The notes: generated by a model not told the origin, from the sequence alone. 64,000 nucleotides of DNA from Roseococcus sp. SDR (GCF_019083995.1 NZ_JAHRCU010000023.1:1-64000); one strand, 5' to 3'. Counted from the stretch's first letter, positions 1 through 11,855 are shown. A program made the numbers and translations.

Positions 1-2
1 CC

Positions 3-716
3 CCGGCGCCGACGCCGACACCGCCGAGCCAGGCTGCGCGCCCCGCGCCCGCGACCCCGCCGCCCGAGCCTGCGCCCTCGCCCGTGCCGGCACCGCCGCG
101 CCCGCAGCAGCAGGCCCAGGCGCCGACACCGCCGAGCCCCACGCCGCCGCCGCCCACGCCCGCGCGCCCCACGCCGCCCTTGCCGCTGCCGCCGCCGCCC
201 ATGCCGCCGCCGCCCGAGCCCGCGCGCACCCCCGGCACCGGCCAGACGCCGCCCGTGCAGCGGCCGGAGGAGCGCAGCCAATCCGTGCTGAACACGCTGG
301 AGCGGCTGCGCCAGCAACAGCAGCAGCAACAGCCGCCCACGGCGCGCGCCAACCCGGCACCTGGCTCGCCCCAGCAGGGTGGTGGCGCGCCGCAGGGGGC
401 GGCCAACCTGACGGCGGCCGAGCGCGCCGGCCTCGCCGACAAGATCGGCGAATGCTGGGCGGTGGATGCCGGGGCGCCCAACATCCAGAACATCATCGTG
501 GAGTTGCGCGTGGTGACGGATGCCGCCGGCGTGGTGCGTCAGGTGACGCCCAATGGCGCGGCGCCGACCGAGCCCCGCGCCCGCATGGTCTTCGAGGCGG
601 CGCGCCGCGCCCTGCTCGACCCGCGCTGCAACCCGCTGCCCCTGCCGCGCGAGCGGCTGGACGCGCTGCGCAACACGGTGTTCCGCTTCAACCCGCGCGA
701 GTTGGGCCTGCGCTGA
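3..716 (+). CDS. tolA: TolA, C-terminal part (5' end outside window)
   Basis: The reading frame is open from the left edge of the window, so only the end of the gene is here. The visible protein starts with a long Pro/Ala-rich stretch, has a Gln-rich helix-like patch, and ends in a globular domain of about 100 residues (from LTAAERAGLADKIGECW to the stop) that fits the TolA/TonB C-terminal domain. TolA spans the periplasm and links the inner-membrane TolQR motor to TolB, Pal and the outer membrane. tolB, pal and cpoB follow in the same direction, which supports TolA over a generic TonB protein. The secreted-protein gene after it lies on the other strand. Confidence 0.85.
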   Translation, partial: PAPTPTPPSQAARPAPATPPPEPAPSPVPAPPRPQQQAQAPTPPSPTPPPPTPARPTPPLPLPPPPMPPPPEPARTPGTGQTPPVQRPEERSQSVLNTLERLRQQQQQQQPPTARANPAPGSPQQGGGAPQGAANLTAAERAGLADKIGECWAVDAGAPNIQNIIVELRVVTDAAGVVRQVTPNGAAPTEPRARMVFEAARRALLDPRCNPLPLPRERLDALRNTVFRFNPRELGLR

Positions 717-722
717 GCGGCC

Positions 723-1106
723 TCAGGCCGCCGTGCAGCCAAGGAAGCGGATCTGCATGGTCGAACCGGCCAGCGAGCCGCCGAAGGGGTAGAATCCGGC
801 CAAGGTCGCCACCTGCCCAGCGGCGATGAGTCCGCTGATGGTCCCTGTCTTGCGTTGATTGTTGCCGCTCAGCGTCACTTCCGCTGTGGCGCGCACCGGG
901 GAGGCGCCCCGGTTCACAATGCCGAAGCGGATCGAGTTCAGCGTGCTCCCGGAATGCGAAACCTCCACGACGCGCAGGTCGCAGCCATTGCTGCGGTTGC
1001 CGGCGATCGCGAGATTGGTGCCCGTCCAGGTCGTCTGCGCCTGGGCCTGGGTCGCGGCCAGGGCAGGGAGGGTGGCGAGAACGGCGAGGGCGAGGATCTT
1101 CTTCAT
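723..1106 (-). CDS. small secreted protein of unknown function
   Basis: I do not recognise the family. The product is 127 residues with a clear Sec signal peptide ([17 protein letters not shown], cleavage near AQAQ) and two Cys (in NGCDL and FLGCTAA) that could form a disulphide. The mature part looks like a small beta-rich domain. An ATG 25 codons upstream is in frame, but the chosen start has an AGGAG ribosome site 8 bases ahead and begins exactly at the signal peptide. It lies on the opposite strand between tolA and tolB, interrupting the Tol operon, so it must have its own promoter reading leftward from about 1,110-1,250. Confidence 0.7.
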   Translation of the reverse strand: MKKILALAVLATLPALAATQAQAQTTWTGTNLAIAGNRSNGCDLRVVEVSHSGSTLNSIRFGIVNRGASPVRATAEVTLSGNNQRKTGTISGLIAAGQVATLAGFYPFGGSLAGSTMQIRFLGCTAA

Positions 1107-1274
1107 GGGGCATCTCCTGTCGGCGCGCAGGTTGCCCCCGCTTGGGAAGCTCTTCAATCGTGCCGGCCCGATCCTGGCCATCGGCCCTGCCGATCATGCC
1201 GGGTCCGCACAGGGAGAGATTCACCTTTGGCCCAGAATCGGGCAGAAGAGCCTGAGGTTTGGAGTAGGCCGCAC

Positions 1275-2627
1275 ATGAGCACGATCAACCGCCGTTCGTT
1301 TCTGGCTGCCGGCCTCGTGGCGCCGGGCATTTTCGCCACGCCCTGGCCGGCCAGCGGCCAGTCGGGGCAGCCCACCATCGTGGACATCACCCGCGCCCGC
1401 ACCGAGCCCATCCCCATCGCCATCCCCAACATGGCGGGCACGGGCAGCGAGGGCGCGCGCCTCGGCGCGCAGATCGCCCAGGTCATCACCAACAACCTGC
1501 GCAATTCCGGCCTGTTCCGCCCGGTCGAGCGCGCGGCCTTCATCCAGTCGCCCGAGGCGGCGGCGGCCACGCCCCGCTTCCAGGACTGGCGCGTGATCGG
1601 CGCCGTCGGCCTCGTCACCGGCCGCGTGGATGCGAGCGGCGACCGGCTGCGCGTCGAATTCCGCCTCTGGGACATCCTGCCCGAACAGCAGGCGCTGGGC
1701 ACCGCCTATAATGCCAGCCTCTCCAACTGGCGGCAGATCGCGCACATCATCTCGGACGACATCTACAAGCGGATGCTGGGCGAGAACGGCTATTTCAACA
1801 CCCGCATCGCCTATATCGCCGAAACGGGTCCGCGTGACCGACGCACCCGGCGCCTCGCGATCATGGACCAGGATGGCGAGAACAACCGCTTCCTGACGGA
1901 TGGCCAGTTCCAGGCGCTGACGCCGCGCTTCCACCCGAACGCGACGCAGATCGCCTTCATGTCCTATCAGCGCAACGAGCCGCGCGTGTATCTCTTCAGC
2001 CTGGGGAGCGGCCGGCAGGAGGTGCTGGGCAATTTCGGCGGCATGACGCTGAGCCCGCGCTTCTCGCCCGATGGGCGCAGCGTCGTGCTCTCCGCCATCC
2101 GGGGCGGCGATGCCAACATCTTCGTGGTGGACCTCGCCTCGCGGCGCGAGCGGCAGCTCACCAACTCGCCGGGTCTCGACGTCTCGCCCTGCTTTTCGCC
2201 GGATGGCACGCAGATCGTCTTCAACTCGGACCGCGGCGGCGACCAGCAGCTCTACGTCATGGATGCGAATGGCGGCGGCGCGCGGCGCATCTCCTTCGGC
2301 AATGGCCGCTACGCCACGCCCGTCTGGTCGCCGCGCGGCGACCTCATCGCCTTCACCCGCATTTCGCGCGGGCAATTCGCGATCGGCGTGATGCGGCCCG
2401 ACGGCTCGGGCGAGCGCATCCTCTCCGAGGGCTGGGCGATGGAAGGGCCGACCTTCGCGCCCAATGGCCGCGTCATCATGTTCTATCGCGAGAGCGCATC
2501 CCGCGATCAGCGCGGTGCGGGCTATTCCGCGCGCCTCTCCTCGATCGACATCGCGGGCTTCAACGAGCGGCAGATCGTGACGCCGACCGATGCGACAGAT
2601 CCGAGCTGGTCACCGCTGATCAGTTGA
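1275..2627 (+). CDS. tolB: Tol-Pal system beta-propeller protein TolB
   Basis: 450 residues, normal for TolB. It begins [20 protein letters not shown], a signal peptide with a twin-arginine core. An N-terminal domain (about 30-180) is followed by five to six PD40 propeller repeats with the FSPDG/SPRGD signature, for example around [17 protein letters not shown]. TolB is periplasmic and passes force from TolA to Pal during outer-membrane constriction at division. A longer frame opens upstream at 855 but would encode shadow sequence, and the chosen ATG begins the signal peptide. pal and cpoB follow at once, as in other proteobacteria. Confidence 0.95.
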   Translation: MSTINRRSFLAAGLVAPGIFATPWPASGQSGQPTIVDITRARTEPIPIAIPNMAGTGSEGARLGAQIAQVITNNLRNSGLFRPVERAAFIQSPEAAAATPRFQDWRVIGAVGLVTGRVDASGDRLRVEFRLWDILPEQQALGTAYNASLSNWRQIAHIISDDIYKRMLGENGYFNTRIAYIAETGPRDRRTRRLAIMDQDGENNRFLTDGQFQALTPRFHPNATQIAFMSYQRNEPRVYLFSLGSGRQEVLGNFGGMTLSPRFSPDGRSVVLSAIRGGDANIFVVDLASRRERQLTNSPGLDVSPCFSPDGTQIVFNSDRGGDQQLYVMDANGGGARRISFGNGRYATPVWSPRGDLIAFTRISRGQFAIGVMRPDGSGERILSEGWAMEGPTFAPNGRVIMFYRESASRDQRGAGYSARLSSIDIAGFNERQIVTPTDATDPSWSPLIS

Positions 2628-2735
2628 CCCGCTGGCGCAGTTGCCCTGTCACGGAGTGTGACCATGCGGTCATTGCGCAGCTTTCGCCTTGATTGCGCCA
2701 TGTGGCGACGGTAGGGGACTCGCTCATCATTTGAT

Positions 2736-2776
2736 GGCTGGCGCGCTCCGCCGCAGGCGGAGCCTGGGCGCCAGCC
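2736..2776. repeat. GC-rich stem-loop between tolB and pal
   Basis: An inverted repeat with outer arms GGCTGGCGC (2736-2744) and GCGCCAGCC (2768-2776), an inner 8-bp stem GCTCCGCC/GGCGGAGC closed by GCA, and a 4-base bulge on one side. It ends 15 bases before the pal ribosome site, so it could stabilise the pal message or act as a processing point. There is no T-run, so it is not a standard terminator. Confidence 0.6.
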
Positions 2777-2802
2777 TCTCGGAGCCATCGAAGGAGATGA
2801 CC

Positions 2803-3279
2803 ATGGCCGCCACGAAATCCCTCCTTGCCGCGATTGCGGCCGCGGGCCTGCTCGTCGCCTGCTCGTCGGACAATGACAGCGCCAACACCGGCGGTGCGGG
2901 CGCCGGCGCGGGGCAGATCCGCCCCGGCAGCCAGGAGGACCTGGTGGCGAATGTCGGCGACCGCGTGCTGTTCGACACCGATCGCAGCAATATCCGCGCC
3001 GACCAGCGCCCGGTGCTCGAGCGTCAGGCCCGCTGGATGGGCCAGTACCCGGCCGTGCAGGTGATGGTCGAGGGCCACACGGACGAGCGCGGCACGCGCG
3101 AGTACAACCTCGCCCTCGGCCAGCGCCGCGCCAATGCGGCGCGTGACGTCCTGGTGGCGGGCGGCGTGGCCGGCACCCGCATCACGACCATCAGCTACGG
3201 CAAGGACCGCCCTGAGGCGCTCGGCTCCAACGAGCAGGCCTGGGCGCAGAACCGCCGCGCCGTCACCGTCGTCCGCTGA
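2803..3279 (+). CDS. pal: Peptidoglycan-associated lipoprotein Pal
   Basis: 158 residues. It has a lipoprotein signal with lipobox LVAC (Cys about residue 20), a short Gly/Ala/Asn linker, then a complete OmpA-like peptidoglycan-binding domain. That domain has VEGHTDERGTREYNLALGQRRA, which carries the Asp and Arg contacts for meso-diaminopimelate, and ends QNRRAVTVV. Pal anchors the outer membrane to the wall and is a partner of TolB and TolA. Two ATGs lie 6 bases apart (2797 and 2803). The AAGGAG site abuts the first and sits 6 bases before the second, so I chose 2803. Confidence 0.95.
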   Translation: MAATKSLLAAIAAAGLLVACSSDNDSANTGGAGAGAGQIRPGSQEDLVANVGDRVLFDTDRSNIRADQRPVLERQARWMGQYPAVQVMVEGHTDERGTREYNLALGQRRANAARDVLVAGGVAGTRITTISYGKDRPEALGSNEQAWAQNRRAVTVVR

Positions 3280-3293
3280 TCGGGTGAGGGGCC

Positions 3294-4145
3294 GTGTCGG
3301 CATTTCCGGCTGAGGGCGGGTCGCAGCTGCGCTTCCTCGCGGCGGGCCTGGTCGCGGGCGCTTTGGCCCTCGCCGGCCCGGCGCTCGCGCAGATGGACAG
3401 CCGCGAAGGCATCGCGCTCCAGAACCAGATCCTGCAATTGCGGCAGGAGATGGAGCAGTTGCGCAGCCGTGGCGGATCGGCTCCCGCGCCGGTCGCCCGG
3501 GGCGGTTCTGGCGGTGGAGAGCTGGTGGGCCAGTTGCTCGACCGCGTGAACACGTTGGAGGAGGAAGTCCGCCGCCAGCGCGGCCGCGTGGACGTGTTGG
3601 AGAACCAGAACCGCCGCCTCGCCGAGGATATCGAGAAGCTGCGCGGGGATATGGATTTCCGCCTGAGCCAGGGCGGCGGCGGGGGCGCTGCGCCTGCCGC
3701 GCCGTCGCGCCCGGCGGCGCCTGCCGGGCCGCCAACCACCAGCACCGGCGGTGCTGCGCCCCGCACGCCCGAGCGCGCATTGGCCGATGGCCAGGCCGCC
3801 CTCGGCCGGCGTGACTTCGCCGCCGCCGAGGCCGCGGCGCGCGAGGCTCTTGCCGGCCGCTCCGGCGCCGCCACCGTGGCCGGCCAGATGCTGCTCGGCG
3901 ATGCGCTGCTGGGCAAGCGCGACTTCGGCAATGCGGCGATCGCCTTCAACGAGGCCTATACCCGCGCCCGCACCGGCCCCCGTGCGCCCGAGGCGCTGAT
4001 CGGCCTGGCCGGCGCCTTCCAGGGCCTGGGCAACCGCCGCGAGGCCTGCGACACGCTGAACGACCTGCGCAGCCAGTTCCCGAATCTCTCGGGACCGATG
4101 GCTGAGCGCGCCAATGCGGCGCGGCAGCGGGGGCAGTGCCGCTAG
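3294..4145 (+). CDS. cpoB: Cell division coordinator CpoB (YbgF)
   Basis: 283 residues, starting at GTG 14 bases after pal. It has a signal peptide (core [20 protein letters not shown]), then a heptad-rich coiled coil rich in Glu/Arg/Gln (about 35-125) as in the YbgF trimerisation region. A Pro/Ala linker follows, then TPR-like helices (about 155-280; LADGQAALGRRDFAAAEAAAREAL). CpoB is periplasmic and couples Tol-Pal constriction to peptidoglycan synthesis. The last gene of the tol operon is usually this one, which agrees with the position. Confidence 0.9.
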   Translation: MSAFPAEGGSQLRFLAAGLVAGALALAGPALAQMDSREGIALQNQILQLRQEMEQLRSRGGSAPAPVARGGSGGGELVGQLLDRVNTLEEEVRRQRGRVDVLENQNRRLAEDIEKLRGDMDFRLSQGGGGGAAPAAPSRPAAPAGPPTTSTGGAAPRTPERALADGQAALGRRDFAAAEAAAREALAGRSGAATVAGQMLLGDALLGKRDFGNAAIAFNEAYTRARTGPRAPEALIGLAGAFQGLGNRREACDTLNDLRSQFPNLSGPMAERANAARQRGQCR

Positions 4146-4153
4146 CGCCGGCG

Positions 4154-4199
4154 GAGGGGCTCCGCCCCTCGGCACCTGCAAGAACCTCAGGTTCTTGCA
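4154..4199. repeat. two adjacent hairpins between cpoB and tilS
   Basis: First hairpin: GAGGGGC-TCC-GCCCCTC (4154-4170). Second: a near-perfect palindrome with arms GCAAGAACCT/AGGTTCTTGC around one C (4178-4198). Neither is followed by a T-run. They fill most of the gap before the proposed tilS start and may separate the tol operon from the tilS-ftsH unit. Confidence 0.55.
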
Positions 4200-4225
4200 T
4201 CTCCGACTCTGAATTCGCAGCGCTC

Positions 4226-5478
4226 ATGTCCCCGTTGGGGCCCTTCGCTGGTTTGATTGCCGTCGGATGTTCGGGTGGGCCGGACAGCCTGGCCCTGACG
4301 CGGCTCGCTGATCGTTGGGCGCGCCAGCGCGGCGTCGCCCTTCTCGCCCTGATCGTCGACCATGGGCTCCGGCCGGAATCGGCGGCAGAGGCCGAAGCCA
4401 CCGCCATGGCCCTCACCGCGCGGGGCATCGCGACCAGCATCATCCCACTGGCGCTGCCACCCGGACCCCGCCTGCAGGAACGCGCCCGCGCCGCCCGCCG
4501 CTCCGCCCTCCTCGCCGCCTGTGCCGGGGCGGGGGCGCCGCACCTCCTGCTTGCCCACCACGCCGAGGACCAGGCGGAAACGATCCTGTTCCGGGCGCTC
4601 CGAGGCAGCACCGCCCGCGGCCTGGCCGGCATGGCGCCCGTGACGGTGGCCGCCGAGGCACTGATCCTCCGCCCGCTGCTCGGCGAGCCCAAGGCGCGCC
4701 TCGCTGCGACTCTGGCGGACTGGGGTGTGACGCCGGTGCAGGATCCCTCCAACGACAATCCCCGTTTCGCCCGCGCTCGTCTGCGTGAAGCGGCGCCCGG
4801 GCCGCTCGATGCCACGGCCTTCGTCCGCCGCCGTGCCCGCCATGCCGGGGAAGAGGCCAGGCGGCTGGTCGCCTCCGTCCGGCTCTTGCCTGAGGGTTGC
4901 GCGGAGATCGACCGCGCCGCGCTGGGGCGGGACCGCGTCGCCCGTCGCGTCATGACCGCGTTGATCCGTGCCATCGGCGGGGCTGCCTATGCGCCTCCCG
5001 AGAGGGCGGTAGCCGCCATGCTCATGCGCGGTTCCGGCACCTTGGGGGGGGCCCGTTGGCTGTCTGGGGGGCGCTGGCTCGTCCGCGAGGCTGCGACGGG
5101 CGGCCGGGATGCGGCAACCGGGCTCTGGGATGGCCGGTTCCGCTGCCCGCCCCCTCCGCCCGGCTTCGCGCTGCGCCCCCTTGGCACGGAGGCGGCTCGG
5201 TTCCGCCCCCGCTTCCGGCATCTGCCCGCATCCGCCCTCGCGGCCTTGCCCGCCCTCTGGCGCGAGGGCGATGGAATGCTGGCCCTTGTGCCGCATCTGG
5301 CCTACCATGCGCACGGATCAGCACTTTTCGAGCCAGTCTACTTCGCGCCGCTCGCCGGGCCCGTCACCGAATCTCACCCTTCCGGTGATTTTCATGGCCC
5401 CCGGGCATTCTCTCGGGGGGCGCCGACACCATGTTCACCATATGCCGGATCTGAGCCCGGCGAAGGGGAATGCGACAC

Positions 5479-5482
<4 letters not shown>
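4226..5482 (+). CDS. tilS: tRNA(Ile)-lysidine synthase TilS
   Basis: 418 residues from the chosen ATG. The PP-loop SGGPDSLAL (about residues 14-22) is the ATP pyrophosphatase signature of TilS, and VDHGLRPES and [15 protein letters not shown] are further family motifs. The enzyme puts lysine on C34 of the CAU anticodon of tRNA-Ile2 so that it reads AUA. The frame stays open back to 4136, overlapping cpoB, but that stretch would translate hairpin DNA, so I favour 4226. The 3' end overlaps the ftsH start by 4 bases. The last 30 or so residues are not recognisable. Confidence 0.88.
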
Positions 5483-7400
<1,918 letters not shown>

Positions 7401-7401
<1 letters not shown>

Positions 7402-8426
7402 TGTCCACCGAATGGCTGGAGCCGCTGGGCCTGTTGCAGGGCCCCGCGGCCTTCGCCGCGCTGCGCGATGGGCTCGCCCTGCCACTGCAGGGCGGGCCCT
7501 TTGCCTTCACGCTGGTGCGGGAGCCGGCCGGCACCGTGCTTGTGCCGCCCGACGACCACCCGGCGCTGGAGCGGCTGACCCGCCCGCTGCCGCCCTTCGC
7601 CGGCATCGAGCGCCATCGTGCGCGGCCGCTCGTCATGGGCATCGTGAACTGCACGCCGGACAGCTTCTCGGGCGATGGGCTGGGGGCTGCGCATGACGCC
7701 GCCATCGCCCAGGGCCACGCCATGCTGGAAGCGGGCGCCGACATCCTCGATGTCGGCGGCGAGAGCACGCGGCCCGATGCCGCGCCGGTGACGCCGGAGG
7801 AGGAGCAGGCGCGCATCCTCCCCGTCATCCGCGCGCTGGCCAAGGCCGCGCCCGTCAGCGTGGACACGCGCCACGCGCGGAGCATGGCGGCGGCGCTGGA
7901 AGCGGGTGCGGAGATCGTGAACGATGTGAGCGCGCTGCGGCACGATCCCGAGGCGGTCCGCGTCATCGCCCAGGCGCGCTGCCCCGTGATCCTCATGCAT
8001 ATGCGCACGCTCGATCCGCGCACCATGCAGAAGGAGGTGCGCTACGAGGATGCGGCGCTGGAAGTCGCGCGCTTCCTGGAGGGGCGTGTGGCGACGCTGG
8101 AGGCGCTGGGCATTCCGCGCGGGCGCATCTGCGTGGACCCGGGCCTCGGCTTCGGCAAGCGCGTGGAGGACAATCTCGCCCTCATCGCGCGGCTGCCGCT
8201 TTTCGCCAATCTGGGTTGCACCATCCTGGTCGGCGCCTCGCGCAAATCCTTCATCGGCCGCATCACCGGCGTGGCGGAGGCCGGGCAGCGTATGCCTGGC
8301 AGTCTCGGCATCGCCCTGGCGGCGGCGGCGCAAGGCGCCCATATCCTGCGCGTGCATGACGTGGCGGAGACGGTGCAGGCGCTGCAATGCGCCGAGGCCG
8401 TGGCCGTGGGTTTCGAAGAGGGCTGA
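7401..8426 (+). CDS. folP: Dihydropteroate synthase
   Basis: 341 residues. The core has the DHPS signatures MGIVNCTPDSFSGDG (pterin loop) and DVGGESTRP (loop 2), then later HMR, DPGLGFGK and GASRKSF. It joins p-aminobenzoate to dihydropterin pyrophosphate in folate synthesis and is the sulfonamide target. An extra N-terminal region of about 75 residues precedes the usual start of the TIM barrel. Its ATG overlaps the ftsH stop by one base (TGATG), so the two are translationally coupled. A glmM gene, common after folP elsewhere, is absent here. Confidence 0.95.
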
Positions 8427-8428
8427 GA

Positions 8429-8893
8429 ATGTCTGAATGGCTGCCCCTCGGGGGGTTTTTCCTGGCCTGCTTCGCCACAGCGGCCTCGGGCGCCATCTTC
8501 TCCCCGGGCGAATGGTATGAGCGGCTGAAAAAGCCCTGGTGGAACCCGCCCAACTGGCTCTTCGGCCCGGCCTGGGGCGTGCTCTTCATCATGATCGCGG
8601 TGGCGGGCTGGCTCGTCTGGCGGCAGGCGGGCTTCGGCCTCGCCATGTGGCTCTACGGGCTGCAACTGGTGCTGAACTTCGCCTGGTCCGCCCTTTTCTT
8701 CGGCCTGAAGCGGCCTGACCTGGCACTCTATGAGCTGATCGCGCTGTGGTTCGCCATCCTCGCCTGCATCTTCGCCTTCGCGCCCATCAGCCCCTGGGGC
8801 ATGGCGCTGATGATCCCCTATATCGCCTGGGTGAGCTTCGCCGGCTGGCTGAACTACACGATGCTCCGGCTGAACGGGCCGCGCCCGGCCTGA
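8429..8893 (+). CDS. TspO/MBR family protein
   Basis: 154 residues with five predicted membrane helices and the Trp-rich signatures of the TspO/peripheral benzodiazepine receptor family: KPWWNPPNWLFGPAW, then LNFAWSALFFGLKRPDLAL, then the closing YIAWVSFAGWLNYTMLRLN. Members bind porphyrins and affect tetrapyrrole-linked regulation in alphaproteobacteria. It starts 2 bases after folP and is probably in the same transcript. A longer frame from 8387 would overlap folP, and the ATG chosen begins the first membrane helix. Confidence 0.9.
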   Translation: MSEWLPLGGFFLACFATAASGAIFSPGEWYERLKKPWWNPPNWLFGPAWGVLFIMIAVAGWLVWRQAGFGLAMWLYGLQLVLNFAWSALFFGLKRPDLALYELIALWFAILACIFAFAPISPWGMALMIPYIAWVSFAGWLNYTMLRLNGPRPA

Positions 8894-8899
8894 CGCGGA

Positions 8900-10117
8900 C
8901 TACCCGCGCACCAGGCGCATGGCGAAGAACCCGTCCATGCCCTGGTCGGGCCGCGTCCGCAGATAGCCCGGCCCGGCGGCGCCGATGCCGGGCAGTTCCT
9001 CGTTGCGGATCGGGTCGAGCCGCATCCCCTCGGGGATGTGCCCCAGATGCGCCTCGCCTTCCTCGGCCTGGAGCGAGCAGGTGGCGAAGACGATGCGCCC
9101 GCCGTGCTTGAGCAGCTTGCACGCCGCCACCAGCAGGTTGCGCTGCTGCGCCGCCAGCACCGCCACATCCTTGGAGCGCTTGAGGTAGGGCACGTCCGGA
9201 TGGCGGCGGATGGTGCCCGTCGCGGTGCAGGGCGCATCCAGCAGGATGGCGTCGAAGGCCGCCTCGGGCTTCCAGCCGATGACATCGCTGTTCACGAGAT
9301 CGGGCGTGAGCTTCAGCCGGGCCATGTTCTCGCGCAGGCGCGGCATGCGCGACGCCTCGCGCTCCACCGCCACCACGCGCGCGCCGGCGGCGGCCAACTG
9401 CGCGGTCTTGCCGCCCGGGGCCGCGCAAAGATCCGCCACCAGCTCGCCCGGCTTCACCGCCAGCAGCCGCGCGGGCAGGGCGGCCGCGGCGTCCTGCGCC
9501 CAGAGCTCGCCCGCCGCGAAGCCGGGGAGTTCCGTGATGCGCGTGCCGGCCGGCATCCGCGCCGTGCCGGTCGGCAGCAGCGTGGCCCCCTCGGGCGGTG
9601 TCGCCCCGGGCTTGAGCGAGAGGTCGAGCGGCGCCTCCTGCCGGTGCGCGGCGGCGATGGCGCGCACGGCCGATCCATGCGCGGCATGCCAGGAGGCCCA
9701 GAGCCAATTGGGCGTGTCCAGCCGCTCGGCATCCAGCTCTTCCAGCGCGGCCGGGCCATGCTCGGCCACGCGGCGCAGCACGGCGTTCACCAGGCCGGCC
9801 AATGGGCGCGGCACGAGGGAGACGGCGGCCGAGACGGCGGCATGCGGCGGCGTGCCCAGCAGCAGCAATTCGGCGGCGCCGATGCGCAGCGCGCGCAGGG
9901 CCGGGGCAGGGGGCTGGCGGCGCAGGAAGGGCTCCATCACCGCATCCAGGCTGCCCAGCCGGCGCAGCACGGCGGCGGCGATGCGGTGGCCGGCCGCCTT
10001 GTCCCGCGGCTCGATGCTGGCCGGGATGCCGTCCAGCGCCTCCTCCAGCGCGCGGTGCTGCTCCAGCACGGAATCGAGAAGGCTGTCGGCGACGCGGCGG
10101 GCTGGAGAGATGCTCAT
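8900..10117 (-). CDS. rsmB: 16S rRNA (cytosine-967-C5)-methyltransferase, RsmB family
   Basis: 405 residues with an N-terminal NusB-like helical domain (about 1-135) and a C-terminal SAM-dependent methyltransferase domain. In the latter I see LVADLCAAPGGKTAQLA (SAM binding), LDAPCTATGT (motif IV PC) and FATCSLQAEE (motif VI TCS). The two cysteines are the catalytic and release residues of RNA m5C enzymes. The NusB fusion points to RsmB rather than RsmF. It is convergent with tspO, 6 bases apart, and divergent from the glycosyltransferase gene. Confidence 0.88.
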   Translation of the reverse strand: MSISPARRVADSLLDSVLEQHRALEEALDGIPASIEPRDKAAGHRIAAAVLRRLGSLDAVMEPFLRRQPPAPALRALRIGAAELLLLGTPPHAAVSAAVSLVPRPLAGLVNAVLRRVAEHGPAALEELDAERLDTPNWLWASWHAAHGSAVRAIAAAHRQEAPLDLSLKPGATPPEGATLLPTGTARMPAGTRITELPGFAAGELWAQDAAAALPARLLAVKPGELVADLCAAPGGKTAQLAAAGARVVAVEREASRMPRLRENMARLKLTPDLVNSDVIGWKPEAAFDAILLDAPCTATGTIRRHPDVPYLKRSKDVAVLAAQQRNLLVAACKLLKHGGRIVFATCSLQAEEGEAHLGHIPEGMRLDPIRNEELPGIGAAGPGYLRTRPDQGMDGFFAMRLVRG

Positions 10118-10166
10118 CCCCCGCTTTATGGCCGTGCCCGCCCCCCCGTGCTAGACGCGCGCCGAG

Positions 10167-11855
10167 ATGACCACCTTCCTCCCCCGCATGGACCGCTGGA
10201 TCAGCGGCATCGGCGCCCGTGCCCAGGCCTGGCCGCGCCTCGCGCTGGTGCTGCTCTGCCTGGCACTCTTCCTGCCCGGCTTCTTCGTGACCCCGGCGAC
10301 GGACCGCGATGAGAGCCGCTTCTCCCAGGCCACGCGCCAGATGGTGGAGACGGGCGACTACATCCACATCCGCGTGGGGGATGAGGAGCGCAACAAGAAG
10401 CCCGTCGGCATCCATTGGGCACAGGCGGCCAGCGTGCATCTGCTGGAAGCCACGGGGTTGGGCACGCGGCGGGATATCTGGGCCTATCGCATCCCCTCGC
10501 TGCTCGGCGCCATCCTCGCCGTGCTCGGCACCTTCCAATTCGGCCGCGTGCTGGTGGGCCGCCGCGCCGCGCTGCTGGCGGGTGCCATGCTGGCCGGCTG
10601 CATGGTGGTGATGGTCGAGGCGCATATCGCCAAGACCGATGCCGCGCTGCTCGCCACCATCACCGCCGCCATGGGCCTCTTTGGCGCGGCCTATCTCCGG
10701 CCCGAGCAGTTCACCGCGCGCGATGCCGCGGCCTTCTGGGTGATCCTCGGCCTCGGCGTGCTGCTCAAGGGCCCGATCGCGCCCATGGTGCCGCTGCTGG
10801 CCGGCATCACGCTCGCCATCTCCGACCGTGGCGCCCCCTGGTTCCGCGCGCTGCGCCTGCCTTGGGGCCTGCCGCTGATGCTGCTGATGGTGCTGCCCTG
10901 GATGGTGGCCATCGGCATCGCCACCGAGGGCCGCTTCTTCGCCCAGGCCATTGGCGACGACATGCTGGGCAAGGTGGGTTCGGGCGATGAGAAGCATTGG
11001 GGCCCGCCCGGCTTCTACCTGCTGAGCTTCCTGATCGCGGCCTTCCCGGCGGGGTTCCTCGTGGTGCTGGCCGCCGCCGGCGCCTGGGCGCAGCGCCGCC
11101 AGCCGGTCACGCGCTTCCTGCTGGCCTGGATCGTGCCCACCTGGCTGGTCTTCGAGGCGGTGGCGACCAAGCTGCCGCACTACACCATGCCGACCTACCC
11201 CGCGCTGATGCTGCTGGGCGCCATGTGGGCCATGGACCCGCTGCGGCGCGAGCCGCCGCGCTGGCTCATCCGCGCCATGAAGGGCGCGGTCGCTGGCGTG
11301 GCCTTCGGCATCGGCGTGGTGGCGCTGGCCGTGCCCTGGTTCGTGACACGGCATGAGCCGCTGGGCGCGCTGCTCGCGCTGCCCTTCGCGGCGCTTCTGA
11401 CCTGGCTCGTCTGGCGCGAGATGTCGCGTGCCGCCTGGGCCCGCGCCGCCGTGCTGGGCGTGGTGGCCGCCATCCCGCTCTATGCCAGCATCATGCAGCT
11501 CACCTTCCCGCGTATCGAGGCGCTGTGGATCGCGCCCCGCCTGGAAGCGGTGCTGGCGCGCGAGGCGCCGGGGCTCGACCCCGCGCAATTCGGCATCACC
11601 AGCCATGCCGAACCCTCCACGCTCTTCCACATCGGCGGCGCGCTCCGCCTGCTGCGCCGGGGCGAGGATGCGGCGCGCTTCCTGGCCGAGCGCCCGGGCC
11701 GCGTGGTCGCTGTCGGCAATCGCGCGCTGGATGATTTCAACCGCGAGGCCGCCACACTCGGCATCACGCCGCGCCAGATCGGTGAAGTCGCGGGCTTCAA
11801 CTACACGCGCGGGCGGCCCATCACGCTCAGCCTCTTCAAGGTCACCACCCCATGA
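10167..11855 (+). CDS. glycosyltransferase family 39, ArnT-like
   Basis: 562 residues with about 11-12 membrane segments. The N-terminal loop ATDRDESRFSQATRQMVETGDYI has the acidic pair after the first membrane helix that is typical of GT-C enzymes, and DEERNKKPVGIHWAQAASVHL matches ArnT/PMT-like proteins. These use polyprenyl-linked sugars and modify lipid A or other envelope glycans at the outer face of the inner membrane. The acceptor cannot be told from sequence. The dedA-type gene follows with an ATGA overlap, suggesting one operon. Confidence 0.8.
   Translation: MTTFLPRMDRWISGIGARAQAWPRLALVLLCLALFLPGFFVTPATDRDESRFSQATRQMVETGDYIHIRVGDEERNKKPVGIHWAQAASVHLLEATGLGTRRDIWAYRIPSLLGAILAVLGTFQFGRVLVGRRAALLAGAMLAGCMVVMVEAHIAKTDAALLATITAAMGLFGAAYLRPEQFTARDAAAFWVILGLGVLLKGPIAPMVPLLAGITLAISDRGAPWFRALRLPWGLPLMLLMVLPWMVAIGIATEGRFFAQAIGDDMLGKVGSGDEKHWGPPGFYLLSFLIAAFPAGFLVVLAAAGAWAQRRQPVTRFLLAWIVPTWLVFEAVATKLPHYTMPTYPALMLLGAMWAMDPLRREPPRWLIRAMKGAVAGVAFGIGVVALAVPWFVTRHEPLGALLALPFAALLTWLVWREMSRAAWARAAVLGVVAAIPLYASIMQLTFPRIEALWIAPRLEAVLAREAPGLDPAQFGITSHAEPSTLFHIGGALRLLRRGEDAARFLAERPGRVVAVGNRALDDFNREAATLGITPRQIGEVAGFNYTRGRPITLSLFKVTTP

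Noticed and set aside
855-1274. 140-codon upstream extension of tolB
   Set aside because: It is the complement of the secreted-protein gene, and the TolB signal peptide begins at 1275.
8787-11630. 947-codon minus-strand frame across rsmB and the glycosyltransferase gene
   Set aside because: It is a long open shadow caused by high GC. Its translation is Ala/Arg/His/Gly-rich without motifs, while rsmB and the GT39-type gene have clear family signatures.
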